Shown here piece by piece: positions 1-10,696 of a stretch of DNA of 64,000 bases. A program made the translations under genes and the position numbers. Each line of letters opens with the position of its first letter. Positions within the stretch are counted from its first letter, which is position 1. The DNA lies in NCBI RefSeq assembly GCF_963169125.1, contig NC_084793.1:98847071-98911070 (forward strand). Direction: 5' to 3'. A model generated the notes under the pieces. The model worked only from the letters and a program-made list of their open reading frames with translations. It was not told where the DNA came from and ran no database searches. This DNA is from Humulus lupulus (lineage: Eukaryota; Streptophyta; Magnoliopsida; Rosales; Cannabaceae).

Positions 1-880
1 AATCAAAATCCTAAGGGGTAGGAAGAATAAGCCCTTGGCACTTTCTCAGGCTAATTATATAGATAAGGTGCTTGAAAGATTCTCTATGGAGAATTCCAAG
101 AAAGCTCAATTACCGACCAGACATGGAATTGCTCTTTCCAAGGAACAATGTCCCAAGACACCCCAGGAGGAAGAGGATATGAGAAAGTATCCCTATGCGT
201 CAACAGTTGGGAGTCTGATGTATGTTATGTTGTGTACTAGGCCCGACATATGTTATGCAGTTGGGATTGTAAGTCGTTATCAATCAAATCCTGGTTTGGA
301 ACACTAGATTGAAGTAAAACACATTCTCAAGTATCTTAGGAAAACGAGAGACTATATGCTGGTATATTCAAGGGGTGAGCTAAACCCTACTGGATACATT
401 AATTCTTATTTCCAATCAGACAAAGACAGTCGAAAATTGACATCTGGGTAAGTGTTCACTCTTGGTGGAGGAGCTTTTTTCTGGAGAAGCATTAAGCAAT
501 CTAGCATAGTTGATTCAACCATGGAAGCCGAATACATAGCGGCTTGTGAAGCAGCTAAGGAAGCGATTTGGTGGAGGAAATTCTACACTGATCTGGAAGT
601 TGTTCCAGATATGGATAAGGCACTAATCCTGTACTGTGACAACAGTGGAGTAGTAGCTAATTCCAAAGAACCTAGAAGCCACAAGAGAGGGGAACATATA
701 GAAAGGAAATACCATCTAGTAAGAGAGATTTGTACACCGAGATGATGTGATTGTTATGAAGATAGCATTGGAACAGAATCTGCCTGACCCGTAAACCAAG
801 ACACTTCCTGCAAAGTCGTTCATGGGTCACGTGCGCAATATGGGATTAAGGGAAATCCCTCACTTACTTTGAGGGCAAGT
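1..880 (+). pseudogene. copia pol remnant: RT end and RNase H
   Basis: Polymerase and RNase H end of a copia polyprotein. Visible blocks are LSQANYIDKVLERF (RT end), PYASTVGSLMYVM and RPDICYAVG (the conserved segment after RT), then in RNase H the motifs STMEAEYIAACEAAKEA and NSKEPRSHKRGEHIERKYH. Reading is broken by a TAG at 305-307 where the family has tryptophan, by a TAA at 449-451, and by a 1-base shift near 727-730, after which the frame of the C-terminal tail (GHVRNMGLRE type) resumes up to about 870. It is a clear pseudogene and needs the upstream part of the element for anything beyond RNase H. Confidence 0.93.
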
Positions 881-887
881 GGGAGAT

Positions 888-2924
888 TGTTAGGATTAAT
901 GGCCTAAAAGCATGTAAGGACATTTTATTGGTTTTAAATAAATGTACAATTTTATTATATTTGAATGTTATAATTATTGTTTGAATTAATTATATAATAA
1001 TATCAAGAAAATTCCCTATTCATTCATGAGAATATGATCTTGTATTAGTACGAGAGAATTACGATTATATATAATGAATAAAATAGTCAGTAACATATTA
1101 AAGTAAGTAATCTTTAATGAATGGTTACTAGTACGGTTTGTTAAGCATATGAGATGCAAGTATTCTAGATTCGGATTACTGATGTGGATAGACATCTTAG
1201 AAAAGGTGTTGTATATAATAGAGATTATATATGACAAGACTGATGAGAATTAATTATCTTTATAAACTTGTCGTTTGACGCAAAGATTTAATTCTTGTCA
1301 TAATAGATTATCATATGTAGATCAGTCTAAATCATGAGTATTCATGAACTCCTATTTATGTTTATTGGATATTTTGATTCACTCTTTAAGGTCTCTTAGA
1401 ATAATGAGGCTAATGACTTTTGTTTTGGAGATTCAATATCATGGATGGCTGAGAACATGAATTACAATATTGGAATCATGCTTTCCTAACCTATCGAATA
1501 TTGGTTCCCTTAAGAGTTGATTCTAGAACTGAATAGTTATTGAGCTCAAATCTATAATTAAATTATAGATTAATTATTTGCTAGTGAATTAATGGTACTT
1601 AAGGATCAAGAGGTAATTAGATGGGTAAAACGGTAATTTTGACCAGTTCTAATTAATGAACCAATAATAGAGGACAGAACTACATATATTGATTATATCA
1701 ATGGACTACTAGATAAAACTCAGTAAATATAATTCTATAAATACTTAGAGTGCAATTCCATATTTATAGTGGAGTAGTCATGGAATTAAAAAAATAAGAT
1801 TATTAGATTAAAGAGTTTAATTAATAATCTGGTTTATTGGAGCTTCGTATTATAGGTCCATGGTCCCCAGATCACCCCGTCCTACATTGTCAAGGGAAGA
1901 ATGTCAAAAGAGATTTGTTAAGAGAAATGACTAAATTGCAAATGAATTAATTTTCCAGGGCAAGGAAATAATTATTTGATAATTAAGGGTAATTGATTAA
2001 TTGTGAATCAATTAATTATTTACCTATATAGTTTTTATTTTTAAAAACTATAGGTTAAAATTAATATTAATCTTGTTTGGATTAAAATAAAGAGAGAAAA
2101 TAATAAATATCTGATTTGTAATATGATATTTATTTATTTATTTAATTTAAAACTTATATTTTATGATAAAGTTAATTTTGAATTAACTGATATTTATGTT
2201 GGAATAAATATCTTATCTTAAAAGTTGAATAAGTAAACAAATGAGAAAATTATGACAACCCTAATAGGGTTGGGCGACACACTGTAAAGTACAGTGTGTG
2301 GCGCCTAGCATCAGGGATTTTGTCCCTGAGATTTGAATTTTGAATTTCAAATAAATTTGTTATGAGTTATTTAATTATTCTTTTTTAAATATGATTTAAA
2401 TATATTATTAAATGAAAATATCTAATCCATTTTAATTTGAATTTTATTTTAATTAAATAAATATTATTTAATTAGATTAAATATCTTTATATATCTGATA
2501 TACGTGATATTAAAAAAACAAGATGAATAATCAGACTTTCTCTCAAAAGCGATAGTTTTCTCTAAACCTGAAACCTATTCTAAACATTCTCTTTGTCAAA
2601 ACTCTCAAGATCTCATGTGTTGAGTACATTTGGAGAGTCACATAAATCAACCTTTTGGATCCTACGTGCCCACACACGTCCTTGTGTGTTTGAGGATTGG
2701 TTTGGAAGAACAGGGTGCGAGATCTCAGAACACTAGATAGGAAGATCATTGATTTATACAAAAAGACTCAAGGACACTTGATAGGCTACAAGAGGTAATC
2801 ATTGATCTATTTGTATGTGATTTAATATTTATATATGTGTATAATCTTGGCTGGTATTAATATTTATTAAAATAGATCCATATATTCTGCTGCGTACCTT
2901 TGATTTGTTCATTTAATACCAACA
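888..2924 (+). repeat. 3' LTR of copia L
   Basis: A 2037 bp LTR beginning TGTTAGGATT just after a purine tract ending GTGGGAGAT and ending TACCAACA. The inverted ends are TGTT/AACA. It is AT-rich. It contains three small perfect hairpins in a row: AACCCT/AGGGTT (2257-2271), a 10-bp stem ACACACTGTA/TACAGTGTGT (2277-2299) and CAGGGA/TCCCTG (2312-2328). Boundaries were set by comparison with the LTRs of copia D. Confidence 0.88.
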
Positions 2925-3218
2925 TCGCCGCTAACAACACTAGATATAGCTAACTATTTTCCCGAAAAAATATCTCTAACATTTCCCATATTTTTATCAG
3001 TCAAAAGTTTTAGAAATATCTATATCATCCATGTCATACTATTAGGGGTGACGTCTCACTCCTAATAAAATTTTTAAGTCGTCGCTATCGCCAAGGTGAA
3101 ACAATTTAGTTGGCATATCATCTGTGACAACGTTCCAAAGTTGTCGCGAATAACAGGGTCTTTGGCGGCAACAAATCGTCACTGCTAATAATGTCGCCCC
3201 TAAAGACTTTTTTTAGTG
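2925..3218. mobile_element. CACTA-like transposon end (fragment)
   Basis: The right edge reads CTTTTTTTAGTG, which on the minus strand starts CACTAAAAAAAG, the usual terminus of En/Spm (CACTA) elements. Inward there are repeated short motifs of the GTCGCC / GCGACG / GTCGCCCCTAAAGAC kind, like the sub-terminal repeats of that superfamily. Only about 290 bp remain, the other end is missing, and no transposase is seen. Copia L appears to have inserted into it. The call rests on the end motif and repeat style only. Confidence 0.45.
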
Positions 3219-3411
3219 GGTCATGGTTCTCTGTGAAAAGAGAACAATATATTTTCTAAATTATGAAAAATCTTTTTTTGTTGGGGGTGAGCGTTATTTT
3301 AGAACTTAAATATGCAGTCTTTCTCACTTTCTTTCTTACACTTACATCTATATATCTATGAATGATTTTTTTTTAAAAAAAACTAAAAGAGCTTCTTGGC
3401 CAAATGACATC
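3219..3411. other. short unassigned flank left of element A
   Basis: This 193 bp sequence matches none of the recognised elements. Its last five bases, ACATC (3407-3411), are the left target duplication of gypsy A. With 14386-14431 and 32083-32187 it is the only candidate for pre-insertion DNA in the window. No gene can be called. Confidence 0.5.
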
Positions 3412-4166
3412 TGTAGCGTCCCGGAATTTGACTTAGCTTGATAGTAGTAGTAGTAGTACCAGCAGTAGAAGTAGTAGTAGCTTGAGAATTTTAGTTTTAG
3501 TGGATATTGGTTCAAGTTGGGATTTAGTTAGAAACTCGTAGAAATAGTTATGGATTTTATAAGTTTAACCTATGGTTTAGAAATATTAATTTTATCATAA
3601 TGGTTGATTAATGAATATATTCCTAAGAATATTATTTATTATAACCTAAGATTTAGATAGAATAATTAAGAGCGTGACACTTGTCACACGCAGATTTATT
3701 AAGGATTTAAGTATTTTTGATGGATAGTTCAATTAAAAGAAAGATCTAGAAGCTCTAGAACCTTCCATTATCTGTTAGGATCACGTTTTACTCAGTCAAA
3801 GTAGTTTTTAATCAATTTTAAATTATCCTTAAATGTGCAAAAACGTGTTTGAAATATCAGTGTATGCCGATATATCGCATCTATAGGGGTCGATATATCG
3901 CCTATGATTGATACGGAAAACACGTCGAATTTGCACGAACGAAACCACAGACCCTCGAGATCATGGTAGGGGTGATATATCGGCTCCAGTGGACAGTTTT
4001 TGAATTTTGTAGAATTCTGAGCTAGAAACAGCCTTCAACAACCTTGACTCGTTCCTGAACGTTTTTGACCGAGTTATGCATATTTGTTGAACAGATAATT
4101 CAAAATTTTTATTTTTAATCATTTATTTATTCATTGAAATGGGAGTTAGTTTCACTCCTTGAACTC

Positions 4167-4174
4167 TATAAATA
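4167..4174 (+). promoter_or_regulatory. TATA box of the gypsy A 5' LTR
   Basis: TATAAATA in the context CTCTATAAATAGGACC, inside the LTR and in the direction of the coding region. The same motif occurs at 13046-13053 in the 3' LTR. Transcription should start some 25-35 bases downstream, within the LTR. Confidence 0.7.
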
Positions 4175-4884
4175 GGACCCTTCACTCATCCATTCTATTC
4201 ATCTCTCAAGCACAGTTCAGAGCCTCCAAGCTACTAAGTTCGTTATGGAGAGAAACACTAGGGTTTTGTGGTTAAAGCTTTGAAATCTAAAGCTTTTATA
4301 AACACTTGGGAAGTAAGTTTTTGTGTGTTTTCGATGTTCGAGGTATAGATCAAGGTTCTAAGTTATCCATGGTATTTATTATATTCAGGTTTAGTTCATT
4401 ATAGTTTCTATTATTCTTTCATTTTCTTCAAATAATAACATGTGATAGTGACTTTTGGTTAGGTGTCCAATTCCTTTGAAACATAAGGTTTTCGGTAAGT
4501 TTTTATCTCGATGGGTTAGATCTTCTTTTCAACTTCATTTCTTTAGAACCTTATGGTTTCTTTATGTTTGGTTTTAGGAGTTTCAATCCCGCTCTTGTCT
4601 CCAATATTCCAGTTTTTGGTAAGGAAAATTAGGTAGTTTAGTATTATGACCTCGTTTATATAGTTTATGTTTGTATGATCTAACATTTCAGGTAAAATAA
4701 AGGGGTAAGTGTCTCTGGACCTAAGGTATCCAATGATGTAAGACGGACTATGTCCGGTAGGCTCGATTGCCAAAACTTTATGACGGACCTAAGTGATGTC
4801 CGGTGTATGATGGACTTTTGTTTGGGGCGTAATTGCCACCCCTGTATAAACAGTTATCTTTTTATTATATCTGACTTGTTATTA

Positions 4885-5053
4885 TGACCTATAATTATGA
4901 TTATGATTTATGACCTATGACCTATAGTTATAATTATGATTATGAGTATGACTTATTATCTATCATTTATGACTTATGACTTATGACTTATGACCTATGA
5001 CTTATGACTTAGAGTATGATTTATGACTTAGATTATGATGTAGAATTATGACA
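4885..5053 (+). repeat. heptamer repeat (TTATGAC type) in the gypsy A LTR
   Basis: Degenerate tandem run of 7-base units such as TTATGAC, CTATGAC and ATTATGA. The equivalent run in the 3' LTR is at about 13770-13968 and differs in unit number and order. This fits slippage after insertion. Confidence 0.8.
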
Positions 5054-5494
5054 TAAGCAATGATATGACCTTGAGGTTTTTGTTTGTATGACTCTTGTGA
5101 ATTTATGTTATGTTTAATTATATGAATAACTCTTGTTTGTATTTTCCTTACTGGGCTTAGAAGCTCACTCCTTATGATGTTGTTATTTCAGGAAATTAAG
5201 GATAGAAAGGTCGGTGGCGAGTGGGACCTAAGAGCTTCGTGATGCATTTGTGGGGACCATATAGTTGAGGAAGATCAAGCGGGCCTATTTATTTATTTTT
5301 ATCAAACAATGTTATTTTAAAGTTTTAATTAAATGTTGCTCATTTTTATGTTAAAGACAATTATTTTATTTTTAAAACCATGGATCCATGTATGTAATTA
5401 TTTTCAAGTTTTTATTCAATAAAAGAGCAATATTTACGATTATGACCCAACGATCTGTTCTCGGTAATCTATGAGAAATTGGGGGTATTACAAG

Positions 5495-5506
5495 TGGTAT
5501 CAGAGC
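5495..5506 (+). promoter_or_regulatory. primer binding site of gypsy A
   Basis: TGGTATCAGAGC lies two bases after the LTR end. It is complementary to the 3' end of plant initiator-Met tRNA and is the expected start point for minus-strand synthesis. Confidence 0.9.
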
Positions 5507-6164
5507 CCACGACGATATTGGTCCTGAACGTTCCCACGAAATACACACGATAACTACAAAGGACCAACTCGTTACCAAGTAAGTATACACATTGTTTTCC
5601 AAATATGTTTGTAATGTTTTCCTTGTGTTATTTTTATAAATTATCCCAATGGACTCAAGTGTGGTTAGAAAGGTTAAAGCTATAAGAAGAATACTAGACC
5701 CTGAGTATGATAATGGATCAGATGTGGAGGATTAGACGCATATAAGAACACATCGTTAAATTTTATTATATGTTGTTTTAGAATATTTTAACTAGTTGCT
5801 ATTTTTTTTATAAAACATATTGTTGGCTTTTATTATTGTTTCATTGTTTAGTAAGTGTTAAGAATTTTTGGATTCAATTGAATGAATAACAATTTAAAGC
5901 AAGGGTTCAAATTCCTGTCTTTTGGGTCCAAGTGGAAGTTAGGGGGCCTTAGTAGTGGGTACGATATACTGAACCCAACTCTCCTCCATGGAAGATTCAA
6001 TTATTAAGGCCCATTTACCCGAGTTGGACTTAATTGTAATAGAATAGTTTTGATAGATAGATGGACCTAATAGACAATAGTACAATAGGCTAAGTTGTAA
6101 CCTCTACTTGTTTTGTTTGTCTTAGTTTTTAAAGTTTTCTCTTTTGGGGAAACAGAAAAGACAC
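5507..6164 (+). other. untranslated leader of gypsy A
   Basis: About 660 bp between primer site and gag. It is AT-rich with no credible ORF. It probably contained packaging signals, but none can be identified by eye. Confidence 0.6.
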
Positions 6165-7363
6165 ATGGAGCAAGAACCAAGAAGATTCGAAAGACTAAAT
6201 GGTCAAGGCAGAGGCCGAGGAAGGGGAAGGGGCGAGAAAGAGGAGTAGCCACCACCCCCATATATGAAGAAATTCCAGCAGCCACGGGAGTGCCAGAAGC
6301 ACCCAATGTAGTGGAAGAGCCGACAACTACTGCTGCTCGAATAAATTTGGAAAGAGAAAATGTATTTCTTAGGGCATAGCTAAGGACAAGGGAAGAAGAG
6401 TTCCAAATAAATTCAGGGCAACAACAACAAGTCATTCCTCTAGCATAATTACTACAGTTTGTAGAACCTCGCTACGAGGTAGTGTATGAACGCTTTAGAA
6501 AGCAGCAACCACCGAACTTTGACGACGGATCAGACCAAATAGAAGCAAAAGGATGGCTTCGATTAGTGGAGTCCATTCTAGAGTAGGTGTGGCTGGGAAA
6601 CGAAGATCGAGTCTCTTGTGCTTCAGGTTTGCTAAAGAAAGACGCCCGCATCTGGTGGAATATAGTGAAGTAGACTAGAGATGTGAACGTTATGACTTGG
6701 GATGAGTTTATCCAAGTGTTCAACAAGAAGTATTATAGTCTTGCGATTCAAGCCACAAGGGTGGACGAATTCATCGCGCTTACTAAGGGGAATTCGACTG
6801 TGATGGAGTATGCCAGGAAGTTTGATAGGCTGGCTAAGTTCGCAACAGACATGGTACCCACTGAGATGCTAAGAATTCAAAGATTCGTGAAGGGACTGAA
6901 ACCTATGATAGCCCGTGACTTAAAGTTGATTCGAGGAATAACCACTTATGCGGAAACATTAGAGGTAGCCTTGGAAGCTGAGCAGGTTGAAGAAAGAATC
7001 TGGAAGGAAGGTGCAACCAGAAAGGACGCCAAAAGGAATAACAATGAACATAATGACCACAAACGAAAACATGACGGTGGTCAAAATCAAAAGGCCGACA
7101 AAAATAATAAGACTATATCATAAAGTAATGGGAATAGGAAGCCCTATGTGGAATATCCCCAGTGCCCTATCTGCAAGAGGGTGCATTCAGGGGAATGTCG
7201 ATATAAGATGAGGGGTTGTTTCAATTGCGGAGAAGAAGGACACATTAAAAAAGATTGCCCTAAGATGAAAGATCAAAAGAAAGATGACAAGCTTGTGCCA
7301 ACCAGAGTTTTTGCTCTTACTAGAGGTGAAGCAGAAACTAGTAATACAGTGGTATCAGGTTAG
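6165..7363 (+). pseudogene. gypsy A gag (capsid and zinc knuckle), broken
   Basis: Gag of a chromovirus. The likely start is ATG 6165, which opens an arginine/glycine-rich N-terminus; a frameshift follows near 6230. The capsid region includes VVYERFRKQQPPNF, TWDEFIQVFNKKYY and a conserved stretch ending KGLKPMIARDLK. The nucleocapsid has a CCHC zinc knuckle, CFNCGEEGHIKKDC, near 7220-7260. Stops interrupt it at 6377-6379 (TAG), about 6446 (TAA), 6671 (TAG), 7121-7123 (TAA) and 7361-7363 (TAG). Most are explained by C-to-T or G-to-A changes. The pol frame follows directly, as in single gag-pol readings of this family. Confidence 0.88.
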
Positions 7364-9340
7364 GTCACTATCTCTGGTAAACTATGTAATGTTTTATTCG
7401 ATTCAGGAGCTACGCATTCTTTTGTATCTATGAATATGATTGATAGCTTAGTTAAATAATGCGAACTTTTTAGAGATAAGTTTGTCACGGAGTTACCCTC
7501 AGGGGAAAGAATGTTATCTAGTAGAGGGTGCGTAGCATTGTAGTTAGAATTGAAGGAAGGGAATTACCAGTAGATTTGATCGAGTTAGACCTTAAGGATT
7601 ATGGTGTAATTTTAGGCATGGACTAGTTAGCAAAATATGGGGCAACGATAGAATGTAAGGGTAAGACAGTCAACTTTAAAACAGAAGGCGGAGAATAGTT
7701 CACCTTCAAAGGAGAAGTTTCTCGAACTCGCATATTGATAGTCTCAGCTCTTAAAGCTCAACAGTTAATCAATAGTGGTTTCCAAGCGTTTCTAGCCAGT
7801 GTGGTGGAAAAAACACGAGAGACGCAGCTCGAACCAAAGGATGTACATATTGTATGCGAATTTCCCGAATAGGGAAATTGAGTTTGAAATAGAATTGGCA
7901 CCTGAGACGGCACCAATCTCAAAAGCTCCCTATAAAATGGCATCTACTAAGTTAAAGGAATTAAAGATATAACTGCAGGAGCTTTTAGACAAGGGTTTCA
8001 TCCGACCGAGTTATTCACCTTGGGGAGCACCAGTTCTTTTTGTTAAAAAGAAGGACGGAAGTATGAGGATGTGCATCAACTATCGAGAACTAAACAAAGT
8101 GACGATCAACAAAAGATACCCTTTGCCTCGAATATATGATCTTTTTAATCAACTACAAGGATCTACGATATTCTCAAAGATAGACTTGCGGTCAGGGTAT
8201 CATCAGCTAAGAGTACGAGAAGAAGATATCCCAAAGATGACTTTTCGGACTAGATATGGACACTACGAGTTTTTGGTGATGTCTTTTGGCTTAACAAACA
8301 CTCCGGCAACATTCATGGATCTTATGAACCGAGTATTTAAGGACTACCTGGATAAGTTCGTTGTGGTGTTTATAGATGACATATTGATCTCAAGGACGAA
8401 AGCGGAGCATGAAGAGCACCTGCGACTAACGTTGGGACGACTCAAAAGTCATCAATTATACGCTAAGTTCAAGAAATGTGAATTCTGGCTAGGGAAGGTG
8501 GAATTTATAGGACACATTGTGTCTAAAAATGGCATAGAAGTAGACCCAGAAAAGATCGAAGAAATGAAGGATTGGCCCAAACCCAAGAGTGCCATGGAGG
8601 TGAGAAGTTTTCTGGGATTGGCAGGATACTATAGACGATTTGTTGAAGGGTTCTCCAAAATAGCTACACCCTTAACAAATTTGACACGGAAGCAACAAAA
8701 ATTTGTATGGACGGAGAAATGTGAAGAAAGCTTCTAAACTTTAAAGGACAAGCTCATATCAGCCCCAGTGCTATGATTCCCAAACGATAAGGGAAAGTTT
8801 GTAGTGTATTGTGACGCGTCGAATCAGGGACTTGGATGCGTTTCGATGAAAGACGAAAAAGTGGTCGCATATGCCTCGAGACAGCTAAAGGAGTATGAGC
8901 AGCGGTATCTGATCCATGACTTAGAATTAGCAGCGGTGGTTTTCGCTCTAAAGATTTGGAGGCACTATCTGTACGGAGAAAAGTGCGAAATCTATACGGA
9001 CCATAAAAGTCTAAAGTACTTCTTTATGCAGAAGGAGCTTAATATGAGGCAACGAAGGTGGCTGGAGTTAGTAAAGGACTATGATTGTGAGATCTTGTAT
9101 CATTCGGGAAAGGCTAATGTCGTGGCAGACGCACTTAGTAGGCAAAGTTACGGAAGCTTATCAATACTTAAGGGGATAGCTCAACATTTACAAGATGATA
9201 TTAAGAGGTCCGGAATTGAGTTAATAACTAGACAACTAGCTGAACTCATGATCAAGTCAACACTTATGGAGGAAATAAAGGAGAAACAACAAGAGGACGA
9301 GTTTCTTCTTAAGATGAAGGCAGCACTACAAAGCTCATAA
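7364..9340 (+). pseudogene. gypsy A pol: protease, RT, RNase H, broken
   Basis: The protease shows the active-site block LFDSGATHSFV near 7393-7425. RT runs from about 7975 ([17 protein letters not shown] type) with [27 protein letters not shown] and the polymerase signature [10 protein letters not shown] near 8370-8395, up to the RT thumb [16 protein letters not shown]. RNase H follows with [12 protein letters not shown] (about 8808-8843), ending in the NVVADALSR block near 9130. Breaks include TAA 7458, TAG near 7542, 7623 and 7698, TAA 7970, TAA at 8735-8737 and TGA near 8775. RT from 8063 to 8737 remains open, so the mechanism is recognisable although the protein cannot be made. Confidence 0.92.
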
Positions 9341-10683
9341 AATGTTGATTTCTCCTTGACAAAAGAAGGCATGCTACGATATAGGAACCGAGTATGTGTG
9401 CCCGAAAGTGGTGAATTAAGAGAAAGTATTATGCAGGAAGCACACACTACTCCATACACGGTTAAGATGTACAACGATGTCAAGACAATGTACTATTGGC
9501 CGGGAATGAAGAAAGACATAGCAGAATTTGTAGCGAAATGCCTTACATGTCAACAAGTTAAGGCCGAACATCAAAGATCCGCTAGAAGTTTGCAACCATT
9601 GGAGATTCCTGAATGGAAATGGGAAGATATAGCGATGGACATCATGACGGGATAACTAGGGAACACCAAGCAGCATGACTCTATTTGGGTGATAGTAGAT
9701 AGACTCACAAAATGTGCTCACTTCTTGCTGGTAAGAACAGTTTATAATGTTGAGCAGTACGTAGAGCTTTACATGGCAGAGATAGTAAGACTTCATGGAG
9801 TTCCAAAGACGATAGTCTCTGATAGAGGATCGATTTTTCATCAAAGTTCTGGGAAGGTCTACAGCGTGCAATGGGCACTAAGTTAAAACTAAGTACGACA
9901 TTTCACCCTTAAACTGATGGTCAGTCAGAACGTACCATACATATATTTTAAGATATGCTGAGGGCATGTGCATTAGACTTCTCTTCCATTGATATAATTC
10001 TCTTACAACAAAAGCTATCAGGCGACAATAGGCATGGCACCTTATGAGATGCTATATGGACGAAAATGTCAATCACCACTTCATTGGGATGAGGTTGGTG
10101 AAAGACAATATTTAGGACTCGAGGCAGTAAGAGAAGCAACTGAGGCAGTAGAAAAGATAAGAAAATGAATGATTGCCGCCCAAAGTCGTCAGAAGAGCTA
10201 TGCCGGCGCTAAGAGGCGAAATGTTGAGTTTTCAGTAGGCGATCAAGTTTTTCTCAAAGTTTCTCCGATGAAAGGGATTATGCGTTTCGGAAAGAAAGGA
10301 AAGTTAAGCCCGAGGTTTATAGGTCCTTTTGAAATATTGGACAAAGTAGGGCATGTAGCATATCGGTTGGCTTTACCGCCATCATTAGTTGAAACACATA
10401 ACGTTTTTCATGTATCGATGTTAAGAAAAAATATATATAAGATCCATCCCATGTGCTCGATTACAAGGCTCTGGAGTTAAAACAAGATTTCAGTTATGAA
10501 GAACGGCCAATACACGTTCTAGAGTGGGGAACTTAGGAGTCAAGGTCCAAAAGTGTCCCTATGGTTAAAATCTTGTGGAGCAATAGCACGGAAAGAGAGG
10601 GCACATGAGAATTGGAGGAATATATAAGGGAGCGGCATCCCAAGATGTTTGGTAAGTAAAATTTTGAGGACGAAATTCTTTTA
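9341..10683 (+). pseudogene. gypsy A integrase with chromodomain-like tail, broken
   Basis: The integrase zinc-binding region is visible in CLTCQQVKAEHQRS near 9540-9575. The catalytic core includes WEDIAMDIMTG (first aspartate) and TIVSDRGSIF (second aspartate), after which reading is lost at about 9884. The [17 protein letters not shown] block (about 10280-10340) is the usual module before the tail. The end, PMVKILWSN... WELEEYIRERHP near 10560-10650, resembles the aromatic-rich chromodomain of plant chromoviruses. Stops occur at 9653-9655, 9884-9886 and 10478-10480. In intact relatives the chromodomain directs insertion toward heterochromatin. Confidence 0.88.
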
Positions 10684-10696
10684 AGTAAGGGAAAAT
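10684..10696 (+). promoter_or_regulatory. polypurine tract of gypsy A
   Basis: AGTAAGGGAAAAT immediately before the 3' LTR. It is the purine-rich primer site for plus-strand synthesis. Confidence 0.75.

Larger units (their letters stand above)
1..2924 (+). mobile_element. Ty1/copia element L, 3' part only
   Basis: This is the downstream end of a copia retrotransposon that begins outside the window. It holds the end of the reverse transcriptase, the RNase H region, a purine-rich tract (about 874-887) and one complete LTR (888-2924). The coding part closely resembles that of copia D at 49150-50031, so L and D belong to related families. Their LTRs have diverged but share short blocks, such as CTCATGTGTTGAG. 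The 5' LTR and target duplication are not visible; the bases after the LTR are TCGCC (2925-2929). Confidence 0.92.
3412..5492 (+). repeat. 5' LTR of gypsy A
   Basis: 2081 bp, from TGTAGCGTCC to GGGGGTATTACA, followed two bases later by the primer site. It carries a TAG trinucleotide run near 3445-3480, several copies of the palindrome-like CGATATATCG between about 3868 and 3985, a TATA box (4167-4174) and a stretch rich in the heptamer TTATGAC (4885-5053). Relative to the 3' copy it lacks about 20 bp between GATATAT repeats near 3975. Confidence 0.93.

Noticed and set aside
4885..5053. Telomere-like heptamer repeat
   Set aside because: Units are variants of TTATGAC rather than TTTAGGG, are degenerate, and are simply part of both LTRs of gypsy A.
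6113..6379. 88-residue ORF starting upstream of gag in element A
   Set aside because: Its first part is a shifted reading of the leader; only the second half is in the gag frame. It is included within the gag pseudogene.
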